From the NCBI RefSeq assembly GCF_014649855.1, contig NZ_BMTV01000023.1:82209-146208 (forward strand): 64,000 nt of DNA, written 5' to 3'. The notes beneath the pieces were generated by a model. The model was not told the DNA's origin. It saw nothing but the letters and a program-made list of their open reading frames with translations, and ran no database searches. Source of the DNA: Streptomyces roseolus (GTDB taxonomy: Bacteria; Actinomycetota; Actinomycetes; Streptomycetales; Streptomycetaceae). Every line of letters begins with the position of its first letter. Positions within the stretch are counted from its first letter, which is position 1. A program made the translations under genes and the position numbers. Below are positions 48,376-57,285 of this stretch, in pieces.

Positions 48376-49599
48376 TCACCAGTTGAGGTCCAGGCCGGCC
48401 ACGTTGGCCGGCAGGGGCAGTTCGCGGGGGTGGACGAGGTAGACCACTCCCCCGCCGCCCGAGGCCGACAGCCACACGCGCTCGAACTCGCCGCGCCGGT
48501 AGACCCGCCGCACCTCCTCGTCGGTAGCCGAGAGGGGGTCGTTGACCACCACGTCGCCGTCGGGCGTGAAACCGCAGACGATCTTGATGCTTCCGGCCGG
48601 TGAGTAGCCCGCGCCCGCGAGCTCGCCGATGCGGAAGCTCTGGGCCGTGGCGACCGGGATGCCCGCACAGATGAAGCGTTCGAGTTCGTTCAGCGAGCGC
48701 AGCCGGGTGACCATTCCGCCGAGCCCGTAACGGGCCGGATAGGCGGCGTTGAAGGCCCAGTTGCCGCACCCCTTGTAGGCGTAGTCGTAGACCGCGCGCG
48801 CGGTGAAGTCGACCTGTGGCGCGGTGTCGGCGGGATCGATCCACGCCGTCTCCGCGGCCTGCGGGCCGTGGCCGAAGTACTCGACGAGCATCGCGGTGCA
48901 GGCCGGGGCCGACCAGGCTTCGCCTCCCCCGTCCCACTGGGGGCTGTGACCGGTGTGCAGCTCCTGGGAACGGCGGGGGACGTCGAGGACCTTGCCCCAG
49001 GCCCCGGCGGGCCCGCTGACCGCTTGGTGGTGGTCGGGGGGCGTGGACGAGGCGGCGAGGTGGAGGGCGTGGACCGCGGGGCCCTCGACGGCGCCTCGGA
49101 CGCGCGCGAGGCGGACCTCCAGTTCGTACGCAGCAGCGGGCCTGCCGGGGGCGGCCACGAACACGTCGACGTCCGCCGTTCCGAAGGGGCCGGTCTGACC
49201 GGGCACGGTGGTGCGGTGCACCACGGCGTCGTCCGAGGCCCAGTGCGCCATCACGTACCAGGGGGAGGCGTCTCCCGCGGCATCACGGACGCGCAGTCGC
49301 ACCGTCAGCCGGGTGCCGGCCGGCGTGAGGGCCGTCCAGGAGGGGATGAGCTCCTCGGCGGGGAACGGCAGGTCGCGCCAGCCGGTGGAGCAGGTCGCGT
49401 AGTCCCATTCCAGGGTGGCGTGACCGTGGTGGTCCACGAAGGCCTCGTCGGCCTCGGCGCTCTCCAGGCGCAAGGCCCCGTCGGTCCAGGCGGTGCCCCT
49501 GAAGACGGCATGGGTGAAGTCGCAGGCCTCCGACCAGCGGTGCAGCACCGCCCTCGGCACGAGGGGGTCGTCGCTTCGCCCACAGTTCTCGCCTGTCAC
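48376..49599 (-). CDS. C39-like (Peptidase_C39_2) protein
   Basis: A 407-residue protein. The N-terminal 190 residues are a beta-rich region (TLEWDYATCSTGWRDLPFP, GTRLTVRLRVRDA, AYELEVRLARV), and the C-terminal 215 residues resemble the papain-like C39_2 fold: VPRRSQELHTGH, WSAPACTAMLVEYFG with the nucleophile-position Cys, ARYGLGGMVTRLRSLNELE, and IKIVCGFTPDGDVVVNDPLS. In family members I know, a catalytic His occurs as GHLVVVRGF at the last site; here the same position reads GSIKIVCGF, so the His seems lost. It may be inactive or use another residue. No signal peptide is visible. GTG 49599 has AGGACG upstream. It is downstream of the amidase gene and likely in its operon. Confidence 0.75.
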   Translation of the reverse strand: MTGENCGRSDDPLVPRAVLHRWSEACDFTHAVFRGTAWTDGALRLESAEADEAFVDHHGHATLEWDYATCSTGWRDLPFPAEELIPSWTALTPAGTRLTVRLRVRDAAGDASPWYVMAHWASDDAVVHRTTVPGQTGPFGTADVDVFVAAPGRPAAAYELEVRLARVRGAVEGPAVHALHLAASSTPPDHHQAVSGPAGAWGKVLDVPRRSQELHTGHSPQWDGGGEAWSAPACTAMLVEYFGHGPQAAETAWIDPADTAPQVDFTARAVYDYAYKGCGNWAFNAAYPARYGLGGMVTRLRSLNELERFICAGIPVATAQSFRIGELAGAGYSPAGSIKIVCGFTPDGDVVVNDPLSATDEEVRRVYRRGEFERVWLSASGGGGVVYLVHPRELPLPANVAGLDLNW

Positions 49600-49674
49600 G
49601 GTCGTCCTGCCGCTCTCTTGTAGCCCCGGTACGGCCCCGCCTGGCGCCGATGCCGGGACAGGGCCCACATGGTA

Positions 49675-49710
49675 GCGGCCCGGAGTTCCCGATCAGGAGC
49701 CCCGGGCCGC
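49675..49710 (-). terminator. Hairpin between amidase and C39-like genes
   Basis: A 9-bp perfect stem (gcggcccgg / ccgggccgc), 18-nt loop, 17 bp after the amidase stop. It may reduce readthrough into the C39-like gene. Confidence 0.45.
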
Positions 49711-49727
49711 CTCGGACGGTCCCGTGC

Positions 49728-51719
49728 TCAGCTGGGCACGGGCGGCATCTTGGAGGCCGTCGTGAGGATCACGTCGTCCGCTCTGACGAACATGATGCGG
49801 TGGCCGAACTGCACCTGGTGGTACCTGAGCTCGCCGCGGACCACGGTGTGGCCCGCGAGTTCGAAGGTCTTGGAGTGGTAGTACTCGCCGGCCACCGTCT
49901 GGCCGACGCTGTAGGCCTGGTCGGGGCGCAGGGTGTACTGCAGCGGCACGAGGGGCTGGACGGGGACCCCGGCCGGGTACGCCGCGGGCTCGGGGTAGGC
50001 GCGTCCGTAGAGCGGGGCGCCGTCGAGGCCGGGGCGCAGCCGCGCCACCAGGCCCTTGGCGGGCAGGGTCTTGGGGCGTCGGAGGTCCTCCTCGAACCAG
50101 CCCTTCCGCCCGAGGTACCACAGCGCCGTCCAGTTCCCGCGGCGCTCCGCCACCACGTACTTCTGACCCGTGCTCACCCGGGCGGCGTGGTTGTAGACGG
50201 ACCAGGTGCCGGGTGAGGGACGGATGCCCTCGTCGGTGACCAGGGGGGCGTCCTTACGGGGTTCGGTGCGCAGCGTGATCGAGGCCGATCCGTGCACGGG
50301 GCAGAGGTCGGCCGGGGTAGCCCCGCAGTAGTAGGGCTCCGTGTTGGAGTCGTAGTCCGGGTGGATGGTCACCAGCGGTGAGGCGGGCCTGCCCTCCGGC
50401 TTGAACGGCTTGCCCAGGAGATCGAAGTAGTGGTCCCAGTCCCAGTAGGGGCCGGGGTCCTGGTGCATGCCGGCGACGTTGGCCGGCACGGTGCCGGGCA
50501 CGTTGTCGTGACCGATGACGTGGGCCCGGTCGAGGGGGATGTCGTACGTCCTGGCCAGGTGCCGCACCAGGCGGGCCGACGTCCGGTACATCGCCTCGGT
50601 GTACCACTGGCCGCCCTGGGCGAGGAAGCCCTCGTGCTCCAGCCCGACGGCCTTGGAGTTGACGTACCAGTTGCCGGCGTGCCAGCCGACGTCCTTGGCG
50701 CGCAGGTGGTTGACGATGTGGCCGTCCGCCGAGCGGAGGCTGTAGTGCCAGGACACGTAGGTGGGGTCCTGGACCAGCTTGAGGGTGGTGTCCCAGGTGG
50801 CCTCGGTGTCGTGGATGACGATGTAGTCGATGCCCTGGTTGTGGGGGCGGTCGGAGAGGTCGTGGTTGCCGAAGTCGCCGGGCTCGTCCGAGAGCATCTG
50901 GTAGGGCGCGGGGGTCCAGTCGCAGCCCAGCTCGCGGGGGCATTCGGCGCCCGGGGTGGTGGGTTTCAGACCGAGTCCGTCCAGCTGCCGGGTGTTCGGC
51001 ACGACGGGCGCGGGGCGCAGGGTGACGACGGTTCCGTCGTCGGTGCGCCGCGACTCCCCCGTGTTGATCAGGCGGAAGACGTCGTCGGCGAAGCGTCGCG
51101 CCGCCCCGGCTTCGGCGGCGCCCGCGTAGGCGGCGACGGCCGCGTACCACTGTGCCGGATCGGTGCTCAGGGGCAGGCCCGCGGATCGCTGGTGGGCGGC
51201 GAGGAGCGCCGCTCCGCCTTCGATGTTCGCGCCGGGGTCCGTGCGAAGGCGGTCCGCGGGGAGGCCGGTGAGCGCGGCGGCCCGTCCCAGGGTCTCCAGG
51301 GCGGCGGGGAGGCGATCCGGGTCTACGGGCGTCTCACGGTGCGCGAGGGAAGGGCGGGAGGTGTCGCCCCGGGGGTCCTCGTCCCCGTCGGCGTGGTGGG
51401 ACGTCCGGGCGAGCGTTGCCCGGGCGTCGGTCAGGTGCATCGGTCCGAAGCCCGCGTCGACGCTGGGGGCTCCGTCGTGGTCGTCCCAGCGGCTCTGCAG
51501 GTACGACACCGCGAGCAGCACGGTCTCGGGGACGTGGTGCCGTTCGCCGGCCACGCGGAAGAGGTCGGCACGGGGCCGCGTCGACGCCGAGGCGGCGCCC
51601 TCCGGTCCGGATGGTGGCTGCGCCTGGGCGGGAGCCATGGCGAGCGCCCCGGTGAGCAGGGCCGTCACGACGGCCACGGGAGCTGCCGCCCGTCTGCGCG
51701 GAATGCGTCTGCTTGTCAC
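49728..51719 (-). CDS. Secreted N-acetylmuramoyl-L-alanine amidase (Amidase_2)
   Basis: A 663-residue exported protein with a signal peptide (PVAVVTALLTGALAMAPAQA), an N-terminal helical domain of about 220 residues (VPETVLLAVSYLQSRWDDHD, ANIEGGAALLAAHQRSAG), which resembles the lysozyme-like or repeat domain of Streptomyces amidases, the Amidase_2 domain (IDYIVIHDTEATWD, VSWHYSLRSADGHIVN, VGWHAGNWYVNSKAVGLEHE, HVIGHDNVPGT) with three metal-binding positions (HDT, HVIGHD), and a C-terminal SH3-like region. It cuts the bond between the glycan and the stem peptide. GTG 51719 overlaps the OppF-like stop by 4 bp (GTGA), which joins amidase translation to the peptide importer. Strong context for peptide release followed by import. 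Confidence 0.92.
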   Translation of the reverse strand: MTSRRIPRRRAAAPVAVVTALLTGALAMAPAQAQPPSGPEGAASASTRPRADLFRVAGERHHVPETVLLAVSYLQSRWDDHDGAPSVDAGFGPMHLTDARATLARTSHHADGDEDPRGDTSRPSLAHRETPVDPDRLPAALETLGRAAALTGLPADRLRTDPGANIEGGAALLAAHQRSAGLPLSTDPAQWYAAVAAYAGAAEAGAARRFADDVFRLINTGESRRTDDGTVVTLRPAPVVPNTRQLDGLGLKPTTPGAECPRELGCDWTPAPYQMLSDEPGDFGNHDLSDRPHNQGIDYIVIHDTEATWDTTLKLVQDPTYVSWHYSLRSADGHIVNHLRAKDVGWHAGNWYVNSKAVGLEHEGFLAQGGQWYTEAMYRTSARLVRHLARTYDIPLDRAHVIGHDNVPGTVPANVAGMHQDPGPYWDWDHYFDLLGKPFKPEGRPASPLVTIHPDYDSNTEPYYCGATPADLCPVHGSASITLRTEPRKDAPLVTDEGIRPSPGTWSVYNHAARVSTGQKYVVAERRGNWTALWYLGRKGWFEEDLRRPKTLPAKGLVARLRPGLDGAPLYGRAYPEPAAYPAGVPVQPLVPLQYTLRPDQAYSVGQTVAGEYYHSKTFELAGHTVVRGELRYHQVQFGHRIMFVRADDVILTTASKMPPVPS

Positions 51720-52741
51720 GCGTTCGTCCTTCGTGTCGTCGTGTCAAGGGGGAAATGGCAGGCGGTCGGGTGGTCGGCTCCGTCGCGCGTGCGCAGTTCG
51801 GGTTCCGTCAGGCACTGCTCGCGCGCGTGGGGGCAGCGGGTCCGGAAGCGGCACCCGGACGGCGGTGAGGCCGGGGAGGGCAGGTCGCCTTCCAGGAGGT
51901 GGGCGTCATCGGGTGCGCGCCGTCCGGGGTCGGGTACAGGGGCCGCGGCGAGGAGGGCACGGGTGTAGGGGTGGCGGGGAGTCGTGTAGATCTGCTCGCG
52001 CGTGCCGGTCTCCACGATCTTCCCGAGGTACATCACCGCGATCCGGTCGCACAGGTGCTGGACGACCGCGAGGTCGTGCGAGATGAAGACGCAGGCGAGG
52101 CGGAGGTCGCGGCGGAGGTCCTGGAGCAGGTTGAGGACCTGCGCCTGGACGGAGACGTCAAGGGCGGACACCGGCTCGTCGCACAGCAGCAGCCGGGGCC
52201 CGAGGGCCAGTGCCCGCGCGATTCCCAGACGCTGGCGTTGCCCGCCGGAGAACTGGTGGGGGTAGCGGTCCCGGTGGGAGGGGTCCAGACCGACCGTTTC
52301 GAGGAGTTCGGCCACGCGTCGCCCGCGGTCGGCCTTGGGGACGGCTTCGGGGTGGATGGCGAAGGGTTCCCCGACGATCTGTCCGGCGGTCATCCGGGGG
52401 TTGAGGGAGGTGTAGGGGTCCTGCAGGACCATCTGGACACGACGGCGAAGCGTGCGCAGTTCGCGTCCGGAGAGGGAGAAGGGGTCCTGGCCGTCGATCG
52501 TCACGGTGCCCGCGGTGGGCTGGTCCAGGGCCATCAGGAGGGAGGCGAGGGTGGACTTGCCGCACCCGGACTCGCCCACGATGCCGAGGGTTTCCGCGCG
52601 GTGGACGGTCAGGTCGACGCCGTCGACCGCTCTGACCGCCCCGGTGCGGTGTTTCCGGAGCACGCCCGTGGTGATCGGGAAGTGGCGGGTGAGCGCCGTG
52701 GCCCGCAGGAGGGGCGGGGCGGTCTCAGCCGACGGGAGCAT
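51716..52741 (-). CDS. Peptide ABC transporter ATP-binding protein (DppF/OppF)
   Basis: A 341-residue ATPase: Walker A GIVGESGCGKSTL, Q-loop QMVLQDPYTSLNPR (the SLNPR box is typical of peptide transporters), signature FSGGQRQRLGIARAL, Walker B LLLCDEPVSALD, and the C-terminal oligopeptide transporter segment (HPYTRALLAAAP and CRFRTRCPHA with conserved Cys). AGGAGG precedes ATG 52741. It overlaps the DppD gene by 17 bp and the amidase gene by 4 bp. Confidence 0.95.
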   Translation of the reverse strand: MLPSAETAPPLLRATALTRHFPITTGVLRKHRTGAVRAVDGVDLTVHRAETLGIVGESGCGKSTLASLLMALDQPTAGTVTIDGQDPFSLSGRELRTLRRRVQMVLQDPYTSLNPRMTAGQIVGEPFAIHPEAVPKADRGRRVAELLETVGLDPSHRDRYPHQFSGGQRQRLGIARALALGPRLLLCDEPVSALDVSVQAQVLNLLQDLRRDLRLACVFISHDLAVVQHLCDRIAVMYLGKIVETGTREQIYTTPRHPYTRALLAAAPVPDPGRRAPDDAHLLEGDLPSPASPPSGCRFRTRCPHAREQCLTEPELRTRDGADHPTACHFPLDTTTRRTNA

Positions 52742-53729
52742 GGTGGACCTCCTCGGCGAAGTGGCAGGCACTGCGGTGTCCTGCGGGCGAAAGCGTTCGG
52801 AAGGGTGGTGCTTCGCTGCCGCAGCGCGGTTCGGCACGCGGGCACCGGGGGTGGAAGGCGCATCCTGCGGGGACGGAGGACGGCAGGGGCGGGGCGCCGG
52901 TGATGGGCACGAGGGACTTTCCCAGGCGGTCCAGGCGGGGCACCGAGTCGAGCAGGCCACGGGTGTAGGGGTGTCCGGGCCGGGCGTAGAGGTCCTCGGC
53001 CGACGCGGACTCCACCGTGCGGCCGGCGTACATGACGGTGATCCGGTCGGCCGCCTCGGCGACGACGCCGAGGTCGTGGGTGATCAGCAGCAGCCCCATG
53101 CGGGTTTCGCCCTGGAGCTGTTTGAGCAGCCGCATGATCTGGGCCTGGACGGTGACGTCGAGGGCGGTGGTGGGTTCGTCCGCGATGACGACCTCCGGGT
53201 CGAGCGCGAGCGCCATCGCGATCATGACGCGCTGACGCATCCCGCCGGAGAACTGGTGCGGGTAGTCGTGGACCCTGCGCGCGGCGGCCGGGATCCGGAC
53301 GCGGTCCATGAGCGCCACGGCGCGCGCGAAGGCGGCCTTGCGTCCCGTGCCCTGGTGCACCCGGTACATCTCGGCCAGTTGGTCGCCCACCGACAGCACG
53401 GGGTTGAGCGCGGTGAGCGCGTCCTGGAAGATCATGGACAGACGCGTTCCCCGCACCTGCCGGTGGCCCTCGGGAGACATGGCGAGCAGGTCGTCGCCGC
53501 GCAGCCGGACGGCGCCGCGGGTGATGTGCGCCGGCGGTGTGTCGAGCAGCCCCATGACAGCCTGTGCCGCGACGGACTTGCCCGATCCGGACTCACCGAG
53601 CAGGGCCAGGGTCTCGCCTTCGTGAAGGGCGTAGGAGAGTCCGTTCACCGCCCGGATGGTGCCGCGTCGCGTGCGGAACTCGACGCAGAGGTCCTCGACC
53701 TCCAGGAGGGGATGTGCGTCGGGGGACAT
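52725..53729 (-). CDS. Peptide ABC transporter ATP-binding protein (DppD/OppD)
   Basis: A 334-residue ATPase: Walker A LALLGESGSGKSVA, Q-loop SMIFQDALTALNP, signature FSGGMRQRVMIAMAL, Walker B VVIADEPTTALDVTVQAQI, and the tail HPYTRGLLDSVPRL with CAFHPRCPRAEPRCG (conserved cysteines, probably an iron-sulphur site in such ATPases). It is the partner of the DppF-like ATPase. ATG 53729 starts 7 bp from the OppC-type permease stop. Confidence 0.95.
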   Translation of the reverse strand: MSPDAHPLLEVEDLCVEFRTRRGTIRAVNGLSYALHEGETLALLGESGSGKSVAAQAVMGLLDTPPAHITRGAVRLRGDDLLAMSPEGHRQVRGTRLSMIFQDALTALNPVLSVGDQLAEMYRVHQGTGRKAAFARAVALMDRVRIPAAARRVHDYPHQFSGGMRQRVMIAMALALDPEVVIADEPTTALDVTVQAQIMRLLKQLQGETRMGLLLITHDLGVVAEAADRITVMYAGRTVESASAEDLYARPGHPYTRGLLDSVPRLDRLGKSLVPITGAPPLPSSVPAGCAFHPRCPRAEPRCGSEAPPFRTLSPAGHRSACHFAEEVHHAPVG

Positions 53730-53735
53730 GGGCGC

Positions 53736-54677
53736 TCATTTCAGCCGGGGGTCGAAGGCGTCACGTGCGGCATCGCCGAGGAGGATGAAGCTCAGGACGG
53801 TCGCGGACAGGAAGAGGGCGGGGAAGAACAGGAGGTGGGGGTGGTCGAGGACGAAGGCCTGGGCCGCGTTCAGCTGGAGTCCCCAGGAGACCTCGGGGTA
53901 CTGGAGTCCGACTCCCAGGAAGTCGAGTGTCGCCTCGCCCGAGATGACCGCTCCGACGTTCAGCATGGCGACCACGATGACCGGGGTGATCGCGTTGGGG
54001 AGGATGTGGCGCACCATGAGGCGGGCGGGGCGTGCTCCCAGCATGCGGGCGGCGCGCACGTAGTCGGCGTCGGCCAGGGCGATGACCTGGGAGCGCATGA
54101 TGCGCGTCATGGTCGTCCAGCCCAGGACCGTCAGGACCAGGATCATGGCGCCCAGTCCGTGGTCGGGGAAGGCGACCAGGATGACGGTGGCTCCGAGCAC
54201 GAAGGGCAGGCCGAAGAAGACGTCGGTCACCCGGGAGACGAGGGCGTCGAGCCATCCTCCATAGAAGCCGCACAGCAGTCCGAGGACGACGGCGATCAGG
54301 AGGGAGGCCGCCGTCACGGCGAGGCCGGCGATCAGGGAGGGGCGGGTGCCCCGGATGACCTGGGCCAGGTAGTCGCAGCCCTGCAGGTCGAATCCGAAGG
54401 GGTGGCCCGCGGAGGGTCCCAGCTTGGAGTCGGCCAGGTCGCAGTGGTCTCCTCCTTCGGTGAGCAGCGAGGTGAGGACGCCGGGTGCCAGGGCCATCGC
54501 CGTCATCAGCAGGAGGGTGACGACGGCGGCCCACACCGTGGGCCGGGCCCGCAGTTCGAGCCATGCGTCCTTGCTGAGGGACGCCCGCTCCTGGGAAGGC
54601 GGGGGCGCCGTGTCGGGCGGCGCGGGGGGCTCGGCGGCTTCGCCCGCGGCCTCCAGGGTCCTGGCGGTGTCAGTCAT
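53736..54677 (-). CDS. Peptide ABC transporter permease (DppC/OppC)
   Basis: A 313-residue protein with the six-helix BPD transporter fold: an N-terminal helix after WAAVVTLLLMTAMALAPG, LIAGLAVTAASLLIAVVLGL, VFFGLPFVLGATVILVAF and MILVLTVLGWTTMTRIMRSQ with the EAA-like loop ARMLGARPARLMVRHILPN. A non-conserved proline-rich N-terminus of about 30 residues is present. ATG 54677 overlaps the DppB-like stop by 8 bp. Confidence 0.94.
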   Translation of the reverse strand: MTDTARTLEAAGEAAEPPAPPDTAPPPSQERASLSKDAWLELRARPTVWAAVVTLLLMTAMALAPGVLTSLLTEGGDHCDLADSKLGPSAGHPFGFDLQGCDYLAQVIRGTRPSLIAGLAVTAASLLIAVVLGLLCGFYGGWLDALVSRVTDVFFGLPFVLGATVILVAFPDHGLGAMILVLTVLGWTTMTRIMRSQVIALADADYVRAARMLGARPARLMVRHILPNAITPVIVVAMLNVGAVISGEATLDFLGVGLQYPEVSWGLQLNAAQAFVLDHPHLLFFPALFLSATVLSFILLGDAARDAFDPRLK

Positions 54678-55596
54678 GGCGGATCCTCGGATCGAGCAGC
54701 CCGTAGAGGAGGTCCACGAGCAGGTTCGCGAGCAGGAAGATGAGGACGAGGGCCGTCGTGGTGCCCACGACGACGGGGCCTTCGCGGAGCTGGATGGACT
54801 GGAAGAGCTGCTGGCCGACGCCCGGGAGGTTGAAGATGTACTCGGTGACGACCGCGCCGGCCATGAGTCCCCCCAGCTCCAGGCCGAGGAAGGTGACGAC
54901 GGGGATCAGCGAGTTGCGCAGGGTGTGTCTGACCACGACGCGGCGGCGGCTCAGTCCTTTGGAGTGGGCGGTGCGGACGTAGTCGGCCCGCAGGTTCTCG
55001 ATGAGGGAACTGCGGGTGAGCCTGGCGACGTAGGCGAGACCGAACGAGGCCAGGACGAGACCGGGCAGCAGGAAGGCGAAGGGCCATCCCGCTTCGGTGC
55101 CGGCCACCGGCAGCCAGCCGAGCTGTACGCCGAAGACCAGCTGGGCCATGTAGCCGACGACGAAGACCGGCACGGAGATGACCAGGGTGGTGCCGAAGAG
55201 CACCGCGCTGTCGTCCCACCTGCCTTTCCGCAGGCCCGCCCAGACCCCGAGTGCCATGCCGAGGACCACTTCGAGCACCCAGGCCGTGAGGCCGAGTTGC
55301 AGGGTGACGACCCATCGGTCGGCCAGCAGGTCCGACACGCGGCGGCCGGTGAAGGTGGTGCCGAGATCACCGGTGAGCAGGCCGGTGAGGTAGTGCGCGT
55401 ACTGGATCCACAGCGGGTCGTCCAGGTGGTAGCGGGCGCGCAGCTCCGCGAGGACGGCCGGCGGTACGGGTTTGTCGCCGGCGAGCCCCTGGATGGGGTC
55501 GCCCGGCAGGACGAAGACGAGCGTGTAGATGAGGAAGGTGGTGCCGAGGAGTACGGGCAGGGCGTGCAGCAGGCGACGGGCGACGAATCTCCACAC
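54670..55596 (-). CDS. Peptide ABC transporter permease (DppB/OppB)
   Basis: A 308-residue permease opening VARRLLHALPVLLGTTFLIY, followed by LPGDPI, YHLDDPLWIQY and LTGDLGTTFTGRRVSDLL, the standard OppB N-terminal motifs, and the EAA loop RADYVRTAHSKGLSRRRVVVRHTLRNSLIPV. GTG 55596 is used. It is 72 bp from the binding-protein gene and overlaps the DppC-like gene by 8 bp. Confidence 0.94.
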   Translation of the reverse strand: MWRFVARRLLHALPVLLGTTFLIYTLVFVLPGDPIQGLAGDKPVPPAVLAELRARYHLDDPLWIQYAHYLTGLLTGDLGTTFTGRRVSDLLADRWVVTLQLGLTAWVLEVVLGMALGVWAGLRKGRWDDSAVLFGTTLVISVPVFVVGYMAQLVFGVQLGWLPVAGTEAGWPFAFLLPGLVLASFGLAYVARLTRSSLIENLRADYVRTAHSKGLSRRRVVVRHTLRNSLIPVVTFLGLELGGLMAGAVVTEYIFNLPGVGQQLFQSIQLREGPVVVGTTTALVLIFLLANLLVDLLYGLLDPRIRHD

Positions 55597-55668
55597 GACG
55601 GACGGCCCCCAGGGAATCGGTCTGCGCGGCCCTCCCGAAAGGGTGCCGGCAGAGGGTCGGTGACGGCC

Positions 55669-57285
55669 TCAGTCGTTGACGGTGACGCGGTCCAGGTGCA
55701 GGCCGGCGGCGTAGGAGTCGATGACGACGTTCCCGATCCGGTCGCTCCACGCGGACTGGTCCTGCCAGTTCCACAACGGGATGTACGGGAGGTCGCGCAG
55801 GGCGATGTCCTCGGCCTTCTGGTAGGCCGCGATGGCTTCGTTCCCCTGGGCGGCGTTGCCCTTGGCGACGAGGGCGTCGAACTCGCCGTTGCTCCAGCCG
55901 GATCGGTTGCCGGGGTAGTAGAGGCCGTCGAGGTAGTTCTGGATGCTGGGGTAATCGATGACCCAGTTCTGCCGGAAGGGGCCCTTGTTCTTGCCGTCGT
56001 TGAGCAGCGAGGACAGGTCGGCGGGGGCCATCTTGCGGAACTTCACGTCCTGGATGCCGAGGTTGTCCTTGAGCTGGTTGGCGACCGAGGTCATCCACTG
56101 CTCGTAGGTGGGGTCGGAGTTGGAGAAGTAGAGCTCCAGCGGGCCGTCGAAGCCGCCGGCCTCCTCGAACAGCTTCTTGGCGGCCGCCGGGTCGTAGGCG
56201 CAGGTCTTGCCGCATGCGTCGGAACGGTGCCCGGGGATCACGTCGCCGACGAGGGAGGTGGCGGGTCGGTAGACGCCGTTGTAGATGGCCTGGGTGATGC
56301 CCTTGCGGTCGATGGCCATGGAGAGGGCCTTGCGGATCCGGGGGTCCGCGAAGCGGGGGTCCTTCACGGGCAGGCCGAGGTAGTCCATGGTTCCGCTGGG
56401 GCGGATGGAGAAGCGCTCGCCGAAGAGGCGCTTCGCCTGCGCCGAGTTGGCGGCCGGGACGGTCGTCAGGACGTCCACGTTGCCGGCCTGCAGTTCGGTG
56501 AAGGCGGTCTCCCGGCTCGTGTAGATCTTGAAGTCGATGCGGTCGGCCATGGCCTCGCGAGGCCCGCCGTAGCCGGCGAACTTCTTCAGCTTGATCTTCT
56601 GGTTGCGCTCCCATGCGCCGTCGAGCTGGTAGGGGCCGTTGCCGATCGGTGCGATGTCGGAGGCGTCCGGGTTGGCCGTGGCCGCCTTGGGGAGGGGGGC
56701 GAAGGCGGGGAAGGACAGCAGCATGGGGAACTGGCCGAAGGGCGCCTTCAGGGTGACTTGGAGGGTCGTCTCGTCGATGACCTTGAGCCCCGACAGGGTC
56801 CGGGCGGTCGGCTTGGCGCCCTCGTCCGCCGGGTTGAGGGCGTCGTACCCCTTGATCTGGGCGAAGTAGTAGTTCGCGTCCCAGGCGTTGGGTCCGTAGG
56901 CGGCGGCGTTCCACGCGTCGGCGAAGCTGGCGGCCGTGACCTTCTCGCCGTTGTGGAAGGTGGTTCCGGACCTGAACTTGATCGTCCAGACGACGTTGTC
57001 GTCGGTGAGCCAGGAGAGGGCGGCCAGCGGCTTCGGGGTGCCGTCCTTCGGGTCGAGGGCGGCGGGCGGGTCGAACAGCCCCTGCAGGACCTGGAGGGAG
57101 TAGCTGCTGGTGGTGCGGCCCGGCAGGAGGTGGTCGGGTTCCGTCAGCGCGACCGAGTAGGCGCCGCCGGGCTTGCCGGACGCGTTGTCGGACTTCGCCG
57201 GCTCGGACGGACCGCAGGCGGTCGCGGACGCGACGACGGTGAGGACGGTGGCTGCCGCGAGGGCGGTGGACCGGAGGGGAATCAT
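55669..57285 (-). CDS. Peptide-binding lipoprotein of the ABC importer (family 5)
   Basis: A 538-residue lipoprotein with signal peptide ALAAATVLTVVASATAC (lipobox SATAC), then the SBP_bac_5 fold: TEPDHLLPGRTTSSYSLQVL, VWTIKFRSGTTFHNGEKVTA (the RxGxxFHxG motif), GNGPYQLDGAWERNQKIKL and IRKALSMAIDRKGITQAIYNG. It is the receptor for the importer encoded downstream and is the first gene of the minus-strand operon. The ligand cannot be told from sequence; the amidase, LdcA and DppA partners make DAP-containing stem peptides the best guess. ATG 57285 is used. Confidence 0.94.
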   Translation of the reverse strand: MIPLRSTALAAATVLTVVASATACGPSEPAKSDNASGKPGGAYSVALTEPDHLLPGRTTSSYSLQVLQGLFDPPAALDPKDGTPKPLAALSWLTDDNVVWTIKFRSGTTFHNGEKVTAASFADAWNAAAYGPNAWDANYYFAQIKGYDALNPADEGAKPTARTLSGLKVIDETTLQVTLKAPFGQFPMLLSFPAFAPLPKAATANPDASDIAPIGNGPYQLDGAWERNQKIKLKKFAGYGGPREAMADRIDFKIYTSRETAFTELQAGNVDVLTTVPAANSAQAKRLFGERFSIRPSGTMDYLGLPVKDPRFADPRIRKALSMAIDRKGITQAIYNGVYRPATSLVGDVIPGHRSDACGKTCAYDPAAAKKLFEEAGGFDGPLELYFSNSDPTYEQWMTSVANQLKDNLGIQDVKFRKMAPADLSSLLNDGKNKGPFRQNWVIDYPSIQNYLDGLYYPGNRSGWSNGEFDALVAKGNAAQGNEAIAAYQKAEDIALRDLPYIPLWNWQDQSAWSDRIGNVVIDSYAAGLHLDRVTVND

